Shown here in pieces: positions 16,595-24,699 of a DNA stretch of 30,374 nucleotides (positions within the stretch are counted from its first letter, which is position 1; the number at the start of each line of letters is the position of its first letter). Origin of the DNA: Peptococcaceae bacterium UBA7185 (GTDB lineage Bacteria; Bacillota; Peptococcia; Peptococcales; Peptococcaceae); the NCBI GenBank assembly GCA_002491065.1, contig DKVF01000042.1, positions 1,723 through 32,096 on the forward strand, in the 5' to 3' direction. The notes under the pieces are model-generated. The model ran no database searches and had not been told where the DNA came from. It saw only the letters and a list, made by a program, of their open reading frames with translations. The position numbers and the translations under genes were made by a program.

Positions 16595-17340
16595 TGGCAA
16601 AGAAAATAAAAAAATGGGAACCTGAAGATTTTGAGCTGGAAATGACTACGCACTGGTCATTTCCCAAACGTGGCGATTGGGCAACGCATGATGCAAAATG
16701 GCGTGGCAATTGGTCGCCGTATATCCCTCGAAATATTATACTTCGATATTCCAAAGAGGGAGAACTAGTACTGGATCAATTTGCCGGCGGCGGCACTACG
16801 CTTGTTGAGGCGAAGCTGTTAAACAGGGATATTATCGGTGTTGATGTAAACGATGCAGCTCTTGCACGATGCCGGGAGAAAATTGATTTTGAACATGAGG
16901 GCGCAGACGGTAAAGTTTATATCCACAAGGGTGATGCCAGAAATCTGGATTTTATTCAGGATGAAAGCATTGATTTGATATGTACCCATCCTCCATATGC
17001 CAATATTATTCAATATAGTGAAGATATCCCAGAAGATTTATCTCACTTAAAAGTTAAAGATTTTTTAGAAGAAATGAAAACAGTAGCTGCTGAGAGCTAC
17101 CGTGTACTGAAAAAGGACAAATTTTGTGCAGTGCTTATGGGAGATACGCGCCAGAAGGGGCATATGATACCGATGTCTTTTGAAGTGATGCGAATTTTTG
17201 AGGATGCTGGATTCAAGTTAAAAGAGCTGATCATTAAAGAACAACATAATTGCAGGGCTACTGGCTATTGGAAAACAAATAGCGTGAAGTATAATTTCTT
17301 GCTGATTGCTCACGAGTATTTGTTTGTATTTAGGAAGTAA
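16594..17340 (+). CDS. Second site-specific DNA methylase of the R-M operon
   Basis: SAM-dependent methylase of 248 residues. Motif I LDQFAGGGTTLVEAKLLNR lies at 60–78, followed by the acidic strand IIGVDVN. Motif IV is ICTHPPYANIIQYSE (129–143), with THPPY in place of DPPY or SPPY. The order motif I then IV, and the aromatic N-terminal part (DWATHDAKWRGNWSPYIPRN), differ from DpnA, the second methylase of the pneumococcal DpnII locus. N6-adenine and N4-cytosine methylation are both possible. It is coupled to the nuclease by TAATG, so it is presumably part of host protection. Its stop lies two bases from the stop of the opposing gene. Confidence 0.85.
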   Translation: MAKKIKKWEPEDFELEMTTHWSFPKRGDWATHDAKWRGNWSPYIPRNIILRYSKEGELVLDQFAGGGTTLVEAKLLNRDIIGVDVNDAALARCREKIDFEHEGADGKVYIHKGDARNLDFIQDESIDLICTHPPYANIIQYSEDIPEDLSHLKVKDFLEEMKTVAAESYRVLKKDKFCAVLMGDTRQKGHMIPMSFEVMRIFEDAGFKLKELIIKEQHNCRATGYWKTNSVKYNFLLIAHEYLFVFRK

Positions 17341-17342
17341 GA

Positions 17343-17879
17343 TTATACCAAGCCATATTCCTTAAGCCCTTCAAATAGCATTTTTCGCCCAGAGTAATTC
17401 CAGTAAGCACAATCCTGTTCCATAAATAACCATTTGATAGCTAATAAAATTACCTGAATAGGGTGTTCTGTTCCTTCGTAATCTCTAAAATATGCATTGA
17501 TTTGAGACAGGTTGGCATCAATACAGTTGTAGATATCTATAATTGCTTCTCTAACCGCATTATATTCATTGGGATATGTATGCAAGCAATAGCTCAACGC
17601 ATCGAAAATATCCTGATGACTGGGATTGCTGTATCGTTTATTCTTTTTGAAATACATCCCCTCAACATTGACTGTAAAGTCAAAGCCTTTATTAAGCTGT
17701 GTTGGACGTCTGAGATAGATGCCGTAATTCCCATATGTTTCAACGTTGTACTGATACCGAGAAGCATTGTTGCCTCTACCAGTGCCGGGAATTTCGTTCA
17801 GAAAGCACGATATGAGAGCTTTCCTCATTTGGGAGCGATTACCAACAGGCAACTTGTAATCAATAGAATATATAGGCAT
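17343..17879 (-). CDS. Unknown protein paired with the XRE regulator in the R-M island
   Basis: 178 residues, soluble by look, with no signal peptide or membrane segment. Visible blocks are MPIYSIDYKLPVGNRSQMRK, an aromatic/Gly stretch YQYNVETYGNYGIYLRRP, GFDFTVNVEGMYF, and a C-terminal helix-rich part ending IKWLFMEQDCAYWNYSGRKM. I see no nuclease or nucleotide-binding motif I can defend. It begins four bases after the XRE gene, so the two are one transcript. It converges on the methylase operon with no terminator between. A role linked to the R-M system is suggested by position only. Confidence 0.75.
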   Translation of the reverse strand: MPIYSIDYKLPVGNRSQMRKALISCFLNEIPGTGRGNNASRYQYNVETYGNYGIYLRRPTQLNKGFDFTVNVEGMYFKKNKRYSNPSHQDIFDALSYCLHTYPNEYNAVREAIIDIYNCIDANLSQINAYFRDYEGTEHPIQVILLAIKWLFMEQDCAYWNYSGRKMLFEGLKEYGLV

Positions 17880-17883
17880 TTAT

Positions 17884-18093
17884 TTATTCCTCCAAAAAAA
17901 GTTTGTAGGTTTCAATTTCAAGTGCATCCGCAATTCGCTGAATATTTTCAAGTGATATGCTTCTGCGATAGCATTCAATGGCACTAATATATGTGCGGTG
18001 CATACCACATTTATTGGCAAATGCTTCTTGGGATATTCCAAGTGCGGTTCGATATTTTTTTAAATTAGATCCAAAAACTTTTACAATATCCAT
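17884..18093 (-). CDS. XRE-family HTH regulator (possible R-M controller)
   Basis: 69 residues that are almost entirely one Cro/CI-type helix-turn-helix: FGSNLKKYRTALGISQEAFA, NKCGMHRTYISAIECYRR, LENIQRIADALEIE. Size and composition match R-M controller (C) proteins. RBS GGAGG is upstream. The AT-rich leader holds a direct repeat of TATTGTAT with 17-base spacing on the reverse strand (about 18135–18160) that could be its operator. A classical C-box is not evident. It is first gene of a two-gene leftward unit. Confidence 0.88.
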   Translation of the reverse strand: MDIVKVFGSNLKKYRTALGISQEAFANKCGMHRTYISAIECYRRSISLENIQRIADALEIETYKLFLEE

Positions 18094-18185
18094 AGATAAA
18101 ATCCTCCATAATTTTTATTTTAATATGTTTGAATACAATAAATCTACATACAATAAGTAACATTAACTCGAAAACAAAATACTAC

Positions 18186-18229
18186 AAAACCAGCAACGGC
18201 ATCTCATCCTGTGCCGTTGCTGGTTTTTT
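18186..18229 (+). terminator. Strong terminator between the R-M island and alaS
   Basis: Fifteen-pair perfect stem: AAAACCAGCAACGGC (18186–18200) with GCCGTTGCTGGTTTT (18213–18227), loop of 12, T run. No plus-strand gene ends just before it: the nearest plus-strand stop is 850 bases away, beyond an opposing operon. Confidence 0.85.
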
Positions 18230-18360
18230 GTAAAGTGTTTGCCTATCTGACTGCTTGGGAAAAAGGGCCTACACAGAAACGCCTTTTGACGGGGAAAAGT
18301 TGGGGCAGGGGGGAAACAGCAAAAATATTGTAATGGCAGCTGTTTTTTTGCGCAAATAGG

Positions 18361-18389
18361 TTGACAAAAAATCGTTGAAAATCCATAAT
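18361..18389 (+). promoter_or_regulatory. Promoter of alaS
   Basis: TTGACA (18361–18366), 17-base spacer, CATAAT (18384–18389); 64 bases to the ATG at 18454. I looked for a T-box leader (TGGNACCGCG element) and found none. Confidence 0.7.
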
Positions 18390-18453
18390 AAAAAGATACA
18401 TATGAATATGGGTGAAGCCATAGCAAGTGTAATTGCAGGAAGGGGCAAACAGA

Positions 18454-21102
18454 ATGTTAACAGGTAAAGAAATCAGACAAATGTTTATTAAATATTTTGA
18501 GTCAAAGGGACATACCCATGTGGCCAGTTCCTCTCTGGTGCCATATAATGATCCTACATTGCTGTTCACCAATGCGGGGATGAATCAGTTCAAGGATGTG
18601 TTCCTGGGCTTGGAAAAGCGGGAGTATTCCAGAGCCACCACATCGCAGAAATGTGTGCGCGCCGGCGGGAAACATAATGATTTGGATACGGTAGGCCGTA
18701 CAGCGCGGCATCATACCTTTTTTGAAATGCTGGGGAACTTCTCCTTTGGCGATTATTTCAAACGGGAAGCCATCACCAATGCGTGGAACTTCCTGACTGA
18801 GGAATTGAAATTACCGAAAGAACAGCTTTATATCACCATCTACAAGGATGACGATGAAGCCCATGACCTGTGGCGTGAGATTGCCGATGTGCCGGAAGAA
18901 CGGATTATCCGTCTGGGCGAAAAGGACAACTTCTGGCAGATGGGCGAGACGGGTCCCTGCGGGCCCTGCAGTGAGATTCACATTGACCGTGGCGCGGATA
19001 AGGCCTGCAATCATCCTGACGGCTGTGCGCTGGGCGTGTGCGATTGTGACCGCTGGCTGGAAATCTGGAATCTGGTGTTCATGCAGTACAATCGCGACGA
19101 GAACGGCGTGATGACGCCACTGCCCCGTCCAAGTATTGACACCGGCATGGGACTGGAACGGATTACTTCTGTGATGCAGAATGTAGACAGCAACTATGAT
19201 ACCGACCTGATTTATCCTTTGATTGAAAAAGTAGAAGAAATTTCAGGACAGACCTACTATAAAGATCATCGGGGATTCCCCTTCCGGGTGATTGCCGACC
19301 ATGCCCGTTCCTGCACCTTCCTGATCTGCGACGGCGTGTTGCCCAGCAATGAGGGCAGAGGCTATGTGCTGCGCCGTATTCTGCGCCGTGCTGTGCGTTT
19401 CGGTAAATCTCTGGGCATAGAGGGCGCATTCCTGTACAAGTTCAGCGCCAAAGTGGCAGAATTGATGGGCGAGGACTATCCCGAACTGGTTGAAAAGTTA
19501 TCCTTCATCGAAAAAGTGATCAAGACAGAGGAAGAACGTTTCCAGATGACCTTGAGCGACGGCATTCGCATTGTCAATGACAACATTGCCCGCCTGAAGG
19601 GCGAGGGCAAGACGGAGATTGACGGCGCTACGGCCTTTATGTTCTATGACACCTACGGCTTCCCCATTGATTTGACCCAGGATATGGCAGAGGAAGCAGG
19701 CATGACCGTGGATGAGAAAGGTTTCGAGCAGGCCATGCAGGCCCAGCGGGAGCTGTCCAAAAAAGCGAAAAAGGATATTACCGCCTGGGATTTGGCGTTC
19801 ACTGTGAAGGAACAACTGGGCGATCTGGACAAAACACGATTTGTGGGTTACGATACATTGGAGAGAGAAACAACCCTAGATGGCATGATTGCCGACGGGC
19901 AGAAAATCGCGCAGGCTGAGGACGGTCAGGAAGTGTATGCCGTGCTGCCGGTTACGCCGTTTTATGCAATGAGCGGCGGACAGGTCGGCGACCAGGGCGT
20001 GATCAGCGGCGGCGCAGGGCGCATCGTTGTGGACCGCACGGAAAAAATGCCTGACGGGAAATATGTCCATCACGGCGTTGTGCAGGGAACCATTGACATG
20101 GGCGAAACAGTGCTGGCCCAGGTAGATGCTGCCGCACGGCAGGCCACTGCGCGCAATCACACTGCGACCCATTTGCTGCACAAAGCGCTGCGGGAAGTGC
20201 TGGGCGATCATGTGCATCAGGCAGGTTCCTCTGTGGATGGACAGCGTCTGCGTTTCGACTTTTCCCATATGTCCGCAGTGACTGCTGCCGAGCTGGCACA
20301 GGTGGAAGCAAAAGTGAACGAAGTGATTTTGCAGGCTATTCCGGTGACCATCTTTGAAACCGGCATTGAGGAAGCCAAAAAGATGGGCTTTACCGCTCTG
20401 TTCGGCGAAAAATACGGCGATATTGTGCGCTGCGTACAGGCCGGCGACTACAGTATGGAATTATGCGGCGGCACCCATGTGAGCAATATCAGCCAGATCG
20501 GGCTGTTCAAAATCGTCAGCGAAGGCGCTGTGGCAGCCGGTGTGCGCCGGATTGAAGCAGTGACCGGTATGGGCGCTTATCAATATACATTACAAAAAGA
20601 GCAGTTGGTGAACGCGCTGAGCACTGCCTTAAAATCCGCGGAAAAAGATATTCTCAGCAGGGTAGAACAGCTGGGTGCGCAGAATAAAGAGTTGGAGAAA
20701 GAAATTGCGCAGCTGCATGCAGCAGCTTCTAAAAATCAGGTGGACGGCCTGCTGAGTCAGACCAAGGACGTGCAGGGCGTCAAGGTACTGGCCTGTGAAG
20801 TGGAAGCAGCCGATATGAACAGCCTGCGGGATATGAGCGATCTGTTCCGTGACAAGCTGCAGAGCGGTGTTGTGGTGCTGGGCGCAAAAAGCGAAAACGG
20901 TGTGAACCTCATCGTGGCAACGACAAAGGATTTGACCAAGCGGGGCATTCACGCTGGCAATCTCATCAAAGCCATCGCCAAGGTGACCGGTGGTGGTGGC
21001 GGTGGCCGACCGGACATGGCGCAGGCCGGCGGCAAGGATTACAGCAAGCTGGCAGAGGCACTGGCAATGGCCGAAGCTTTAGTAGCGGAACAGCTGCAGT
21101 AG
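18454..21102 (+). CDS. alaS: Alanyl-tRNA synthetase
   Basis: Charges tRNA-Ala and clears mischarged serine or glycine. 882 residues, full length. Visible in order: class II catalytic core (SSLVPYNDPTLLFTNAGMNQ; TTSQKCVRAGGKHNDLD; RHHTFFEMLGNFSFGDYF; TGPCGPCSEIHIDRG), tRNA-binding helices with RVIADHARSCTFLICDG, editing domain with zinc ligands HTATHLLH and CGGTHVSN, then a coiled-coil and C-Ala domain ending in GGGGGGRPDMAQAGGKD. Start at MLTGKEIRQMF with GGAAGGGG upstream; an in-frame ATG at 18433 lacks an RBS. It heads the conserved alaS–ireB–ruvX–DUF1292 group. Confidence 0.98.
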   Translation: MLTGKEIRQMFIKYFESKGHTHVASSSLVPYNDPTLLFTNAGMNQFKDVFLGLEKREYSRATTSQKCVRAGGKHNDLDTVGRTARHHTFFEMLGNFSFGDYFKREAITNAWNFLTEELKLPKEQLYITIYKDDDEAHDLWREIADVPEERIIRLGEKDNFWQMGETGPCGPCSEIHIDRGADKACNHPDGCALGVCDCDRWLEIWNLVFMQYNRDENGVMTPLPRPSIDTGMGLERITSVMQNVDSNYDTDLIYPLIEKVEEISGQTYYKDHRGFPFRVIADHARSCTFLICDGVLPSNEGRGYVLRRILRRAVRFGKSLGIEGAFLYKFSAKVAELMGEDYPELVEKLSFIEKVIKTEEERFQMTLSDGIRIVNDNIARLKGEGKTEIDGATAFMFYDTYGFPIDLTQDMAEEAGMTVDEKGFEQAMQAQRELSKKAKKDITAWDLAFTVKEQLGDLDKTRFVGYDTLERETTLDGMIADGQKIAQAEDGQEVYAVLPVTPFYAMSGGQVGDQGVISGGAGRIVVDRTEKMPDGKYVHHGVVQGTIDMGETVLAQVDAAARQATARNHTATHLLHKALREVLGDHVHQAGSSVDGQRLRFDFSHMSAVTAAELAQVEAKVNEVILQAIPVTIFETGIEEAKKMGFTALFGEKYGDIVRCVQAGDYSMELCGGTHVSNISQIGLFKIVSEGAVAAGVRRIEAVTGMGAYQYTLQKEQLVNALSTALKSAEKDILSRVEQLGAQNKELEKEIAQLHAAASKNQVDGLLSQTKDVQGVKVLACEVEAADMNSLRDMSDLFRDKLQSGVVVLGAKSENGVNLIVATTKDLTKRGIHAGNLIKAIAKVTGGGGGGRPDMAQAGGKDYSKLAEALAMAEALVAEQLQ

Positions 21103-21171
21103 TGCAAAACGAAAAATGAAACAATCATAGAACAATAAAATTTTACCAGAAAATAAAGGGAGTGACATGGC

Positions 21172-21420
21172 ATGGATTTAGATAGCACAATGTTTTTCAG
21201 AGCAGACAATACAAAAGAAAATGCAACGCAGGAGATCCTGAACACTGTATATGGAGCGCTGGTGGAAAAGGGATATGACCCCATCAGTCAGATTGTAGGA
21301 TATATTCTCTCTGGGGATCCTGCCTATATTACAAGTCACAAAAATGCCCGTGCCTTGATCCGTAAACTGGACCGGGACGAACTGGTGGAAGTGCTGGTTC
21401 GCAGTTATCTGGATAAATAA
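21172..21420 (+). CDS. ireB: IreB family regulatory phosphoprotein (DUF965)
   Basis: 82 residues of the small Bacillota family whose Enterococcus member is a substrate of the Ser/Thr kinase IreK and affects cephalosporin resistance. The whole protein is recognisable: TMFFRADNTKENATQEIL, VYGALVEKGYDPISQIVGYI, SGDPAYITSHKNARALIRKL, DELVEVLVRSYL. RBS AAGGGAG lies upstream. It lies 69 bases after alaS and 13 before ruvX, the standard order. The N-terminal threonines are candidate phosphosites by analogy. Confidence 0.93.
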   Translation: MDLDSTMFFRADNTKENATQEILNTVYGALVEKGYDPISQIVGYILSGDPAYITSHKNARALIRKLDRDELVEVLVRSYLDK

Positions 21421-21433
21421 CAGGAGATATTGG

Positions 21434-21841
21434 ATGAGAATTATGGCACTGGACGTGGGCACGAAACGCATCGGCGTTGCGCTCAGCGATCCATTGAAGA
21501 TTACCGCGCAGGGACTGGAGACCTTTCAGCGGACTACGTTGGAAAAAGATATCGCTGGCTTGTGGCAGCTGATAGATGACCATGAGGTCAGTCAGCTGGT
21601 GGTGGGACTGCCCAAAAATATGAATGGCTCTCTGGGCTTTAAGGCCGATGAGGTACAGCAATTCATAGCAGATCTGACAGCAGAACGCCCGATTGAAGTC
21701 ATCTGGGTGGACGAGCGTCTGACCACAGTGAGTGCAGAACGGGCTCTGCTGGAGGCGGATGTGTCCCGCGCCAAGCGGAAGAAAGTTGTGGACAAAATGG
21801 CAGCTGTGATTATATTGCAGAGTTATTTGGACAGACTGTAA
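21434..21841 (+). CDS. ruvX: Pre-16S rRNA processing nuclease RuvX/YqgF
   Basis: RNase H-fold protein of 135 residues, implicated in 16S rRNA 5'-end maturation and once thought to be a Holliday-junction resolvase. The catalytic strands are LDVGTKRIGVALSDP (first Asp, residue 6), LVVGLPKNMNGSLG, and VIWVDERLTTVSAERALLE; KRKKVVDKMAAVIILQSYLD closes the fold with the last Asp. RBS CAGGAG is upstream. It lies between ireB and the DUF1292 gene. Confidence 0.95.
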   Translation: MRIMALDVGTKRIGVALSDPLKITAQGLETFQRTTLEKDIAGLWQLIDDHEVSQLVVGLPKNMNGSLGFKADEVQQFIADLTAERPIEVIWVDERLTTVSAERALLEADVSRAKRKKVVDKMAAVIILQSYLDRL

Positions 21842-21875
21842 AGAAAGAACATATAAATAAAAGGAGGTGCAGGGA

Positions 21876-22157
21876 ATGGCAGATGAAAATTTGATGACCG
21901 ATGAAGAACTGGATGATGTGTTGATTCTCATCGATGAAGAAGATCAGGAACATCCTTTCCAGATGATTGATATGGTAGAAGTAGACGGCAACAAATATGC
22001 AGTTTTGGTTCCACTGGAAGAAGATGCAGAGGAAGATGAAGCAATCATTTTGAAGATTGTGGAAGACGAAAACGGCGAAGAAGTACTCTACGATATTGAA
22101 GACGATGAAGAATGGGAAAAGGTTGTAGATATTTGGAATGATTCCCAGGAAGGCTGA
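21876..22157 (+). CDS. DUF1292 acidic protein
   Basis: 93 residues, strongly acidic, of a Bacillota family with no established function. The core is ILIDEEDQEHPFQMIDMVEV, DGNKYAVLVPLEED, EAIILKIVEDENGEEVLYDI. The ATG at 21876 is preceded by AAAGGAGGTGCAGGG; the in-frame GTG at 21867 overlaps that RBS and is unlikely. It is the last gene of the alaS group; the terminator at 22188–22233 follows. Confidence 0.9.
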   Translation: MADENLMTDEELDDVLILIDEEDQEHPFQMIDMVEVDGNKYAVLVPLEEDAEEDEAIILKIVEDENGEEVLYDIEDDEEWEKVVDIWNDSQEG

Positions 22158-22187
22158 CGGATTGGGTATAAAATTCCATTTTTACAC

Positions 22188-22238
22188 AAAGACTACTGTT
22201 GAGGTGATGCTATGCACTGGGACAGTAGTCTTTTTCTT
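22188..22238 (+). terminator. Terminator whose loop contains the next gene's RBS and start codon
   Basis: Twelve-pair perfect stem AAAGACTACTGT (22188–22199) with ACAGTAGTCTTT (22222–22233), then a T-rich tail. The 22-base loop contains GAGGTG and the ATG of the DUF2953 gene (22212). In transcripts coming from the alaS group it could both stop transcription and present or hide the start site. Confidence 0.8.
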
Positions 22239-22904
22239 TGTATTGTGTTTTTAGGCGTGCTATGCTGTTTCCTTCCTCTGCGGCTGAAATTTCAGCTGAC
22301 CCACCGTCAGCATTGGCAGGCAGCGCTGACGCTGTCCATACCGGGCTTTCAGCATAAATTTGAGCTGGGAAACCAGCCAGCACAGTCTGATGGGCCCGGC
22401 GGTGCAGCGCTCCAATACAGCGGAAAAAGGGAACATGAAATGCGTGATAGGATTCAGCGGGTAGATGGTCCTGCGAGGGACACAGCGGAAATTCATCAAT
22501 ATAAAAAAAGCAACAGGTTTAACCTGTTACAGCGTCGGAAAATACATATCGAGTGGAAAAACCTGGGCAAATTTTGTCGGCAGGTTGTGAAAATCTTTAG
22601 CCATCAGCTGCATTTGGAACAGCTTTCCTGCTCCTGCCGCGTGGGTTGGACACGGCCCGACTGGACTGCCTATGGCTGCGGGCTCTTCTGGTCAGCGGTA
22701 TCTCTGTTGCCGGAGCATTGGCAGCGGGAGGGCTCCTTTATCTATCTGCCTGATTTTGAGCAAAAAAGGCAGGAAGTAGATTTACAGGGTATAATTCGCT
22801 GCACAATCGGGCAATGTATCCTTATACTGATTTTATTACTTCGACTGCTGGGAATTGCCCTGTGGGAGCAAAGAAAAAAGGAGCGAATTGCAAATGAAAG
22901 TTGA
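22212..22904 (+). CDS. DUF2953 membrane protein (YtfI-like)
   Basis: 230 residues. N-terminal hydrophobic segment (about 6–24), a long polar middle, the family-like block GWTRPDWTAYGCGLFWSAVS near residue 143, and a second hydrophobic segment near 202–217 followed by a basic end. Bacillus YtfI has the same domain and sits next to YtfJ, exactly as here: the next gene starts inside this one's last codons. RBS GAGGTG precedes the ATG but is inside the loop of a terminator. Function unknown; pairing with GerW is the main clue. Confidence 0.78.
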   Translation: MHWDSSLFLCIVFLGVLCCFLPLRLKFQLTHRQHWQAALTLSIPGFQHKFELGNQPAQSDGPGGAALQYSGKREHEMRDRIQRVDGPARDTAEIHQYKKSNRFNLLQRRKIHIEWKNLGKFCRQVVKIFSHQLHLEQLSCSCRVGWTRPDWTAYGCGLFWSAVSLLPEHWQREGSFIYLPDFEQKRQEVDLQGIIRCTIGQCILILILLLRLLGIALWEQRKKERIANES

Positions 22905-23337
22905 TTGTGTCGGTGGCTTGATGGAAACTGCGATGGAAAATATTAAGAGCATGGTGGAGGTGAATACCATTGTCGGCGACGCCGTAGAGACGCCGAACGG
23001 TACTGTGATTATTCCCGTGTCCAAAATGTGCTGCGGGTTTGCCTCCGGCGGTACCCATGCTGCCTGGAAGCGTGATGAGGAGGAGAGTCAGCCACCATTT
23101 GGCGGCGGTGCGGGAGCGGGCGTATCGCTGCAGCCTGTAGGCTTTTTGCTGGTGAGCGACAAAGATATTCGTTTCCAGGTGGTAGACCGCAGCGCTATTT
23201 TTGACCGCCTGCTGGACGAAGTGCCGCAGATGGTGGACAAAATCAAGCAGTGCAAGAAAGAAACCGTGGAGGAAGAGATCTCCCAGCAGTTGGAGAAAGT
23301 CCTTCAGGACAGCTTCGTGCAAAACAGCGAATCATAA
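22894..23337 (+). CDS. ytfJ: GerW family protein (YtfJ)
   Basis: 147 residues of the GerW/YtfJ family, named after a Bacillus spore protein but also present in non-sporulating Bacillota. Core: NTIVGDAVETPNGTVIIPVS, a Gly-rich stretch PFGGGAGAGVSLQPVGFLLV and a C-terminal helix. I start at MKVDCVGGLMET because AAAGGAG lies about ten bases upstream. It overlaps the DUF2953 gene by 11 bases. It does not prove that the organism sporulates. Confidence 0.88.
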   Translation: MKVDCVGGLMETAMENIKSMVEVNTIVGDAVETPNGTVIIPVSKMCCGFASGGTHAAWKRDEEESQPPFGGGAGAGVSLQPVGFLLVSDKDIRFQVVDRSAIFDRLLDEVPQMVDKIKQCKKETVEEEISQQLEKVLQDSFVQNSES

Positions 23338-23343
23338 AGATTT

Positions 23344-23374
23344 CCCGGGGATTTACCATCCTCGGGTATTTTTT
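23344..23374 (+). terminator. Terminator after ytfJ
   Basis: Stem CCCGGGGA (23344–23351) with TCCTCGGG (23359–23366), one G·T pair, seven-base loop and a T run. Confidence 0.85.
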
Positions 23375-23466
23375 GAAAAATGACTAGAAAGTCCCAGCCT
23401 TGGCTGTGCGAAGTAGCGTTATGTGGAACGGATAAAGAAAAATAATCTCAACTGTGAAAATAATAC

Positions 23467-23495
23467 TTGCATTTTCAGTGCAAACGAGGTACGAT
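23467..23495 (+). promoter_or_regulatory. Probable aroF promoter with dyad in the spacer
   Basis: TTGCAT (23467–23472), 17-base spacer, TACGAT (23490–23495). TTGCA (23467–23471) and TGCAA (23479–23483) form a small inverted repeat over the −35 box, a possible operator. Confidence 0.5.
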
Positions 23496-23589
23496 AAAAA
23501 TTGTAGCATGGTAGGGTAATCACAAGGTTGAGTATTACCGCAAATAATAAACGTAGGATGGTTGTATGGTAGTGTGAAAATAGGTATTT

Positions 23590-23620
23590 TGCACACCGTC
23601 TGTTTGGTGTGTATTTTTTT
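23590..23620 (+). terminator. Attenuator-like terminator in the aroF leader
   Basis: Stem around CACACC (23592–23597) and GGTGTG (23606–23611), extended by a G·T and a T-A pair, then seven T. It lies about 95 bases after the putative start of transcription and 44 before the aroF ATG, so transcripts must pass it to express aroF. A tiny frame MVVW (23558–23572) precedes it but has a weak RBS. Confidence 0.6.
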
Positions 23621-23663
23621 ACCCTTTTTCTGCTGCGATGCACCGGAGCAGGAGGAATCTAAC

Positions 23664-24680
23664 ATGATTGTTGTAGTGAAAAACGGAAGCGGACAGGAAA
23701 AATTGCAGAATGTTATTCAGTATCTGGAAGCACAGGGACTGAAGCTGCATATCTCGGAAGGGGTGGAGCGCACCATCATCGGCCTGGTGGGCGCGACGCA
23801 GGAACAGAAGGCTAATCTCAATGTGGAATCGCTGGACGGCGTAGAAAAGGTAATGCCCGTGGTAACGCCGTACAAACTGGCCAGCAGGGAATTTCATCCC
23901 GAGGATACGGTGATTCAGATCGGCGATCTCACCATCGGCGGTGATGAATTGCAGGTGATGGCAGGGCCCTGCGCTGTGGAAAGCCTGGAGCAGATGCTGG
24001 AGGTAGCGGAGATGGTAAAAGCCTCCGGAGCCAAAATCCTGCGGGGCGGTGCCTTTAAGCCCCGTACCTCGCCGTACTCCTTTGCCGGGCTGGAGGAAAA
24101 GGGCCTGCAGTATATGGCGGAGGCCAGAGAGAAAACCGGTCTGAAAATCGTCAGCGAGGTAATGGACCCCCGCAGCGTCCAGCTGGTAGCGGAATACTGC
24201 GATATCGTGCAAATCGGCGCCCGCAATATGCAGAACTTCAATCTGCTGCGGGAAGTGGGCAAAATCAGAAAGCCGGTGTTGCTCAAGCGGGGTCTGTCTG
24301 CCACCATTGAGGAATGGATTATGGCTGCGGAATACATTCTCTCCGGCGGAAATGAACAGGTGATTTTCTGCGAGCGGGGCATTCGCACCTTCGAGACCTT
24401 TACGCGCAACACCTTGGATCTGTCCGCTGTGCCGGTCATCAAGGAGCTGACCCATCTGCCCATTATCGTGGATCCCAGCCACGCCACCGGCAAGTGGAAT
24501 CTGGTGCAGCCCATGGCGCGGGCAGCTATTGCAGCAGGCGCCGACGGGCTGATGATTGAGGTGCATCCTGACCCGCTCCATGCGTTATCGGACGGCCCGC
24601 AGTCACTGAAACCTCATAAATTTAATGCGCTGATGCAGGAAATGCAGCAGGTAGCCGCAGTGATGGGCAAAACACTGTAA
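23664..24680 (+). CDS. aroF: 3-deoxy-7-phosphoheptulonate (DAHP) synthase, type Ibeta
   Basis: First step of the shikimate pathway: PEP plus erythrose-4-phosphate to DAHP. 338 residues. The N-terminal ~70 residues (MIVVVKNGSGQEKLQNVI and on) are the ferredoxin-like regulatory domain of Thermotoga-type enzymes, fused to a KDO8P-synthase-like barrel: VMAGPCAVESLEQM, LRGGAFKPRTSPYSF, IVSEVMDPRS, VLLKRGLSATIEEW, IFCERGIRTFE, PIIVDPSHATGKW. Start at 23664 with AGGAGGAATCTAAC; the longer frame upstream runs through the attenuator. The N-terminal domain suggests feedback by an aromatic amino acid. In this window it is cut off from aroA by 1.55 kb of non-coding sequence. Confidence 0.96.
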   Translation: MIVVVKNGSGQEKLQNVIQYLEAQGLKLHISEGVERTIIGLVGATQEQKANLNVESLDGVEKVMPVVTPYKLASREFHPEDTVIQIGDLTIGGDELQVMAGPCAVESLEQMLEVAEMVKASGAKILRGGAFKPRTSPYSFAGLEEKGLQYMAEAREKTGLKIVSEVMDPRSVQLVAEYCDIVQIGARNMQNFNLLREVGKIRKPVLLKRGLSATIEEWIMAAEYILSGGNEQVIFCERGIRTFETFTRNTLDLSAVPVIKELTHLPIIVDPSHATGKWNLVQPMARAAIAAGADGLMIEVHPDPLHALSDGPQSLKPHKFNALMQEMQQVAAVMGKTL

Positions 24681-24699
24681 GGCTGACAGAAAGGGTTTT

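Noticed and set aside
18094..18453. T-box riboswitch before alaS
   Set aside because: The strong terminator raised the idea, but no specifier loop or TGGNACCGCG element is present upstream of it.
23558..23572. Leader peptide MVVW controlling aroF by translation
   Set aside because: Only one Trp codon, weak RBS, and no alternative antiterminator pairing that I could draw.
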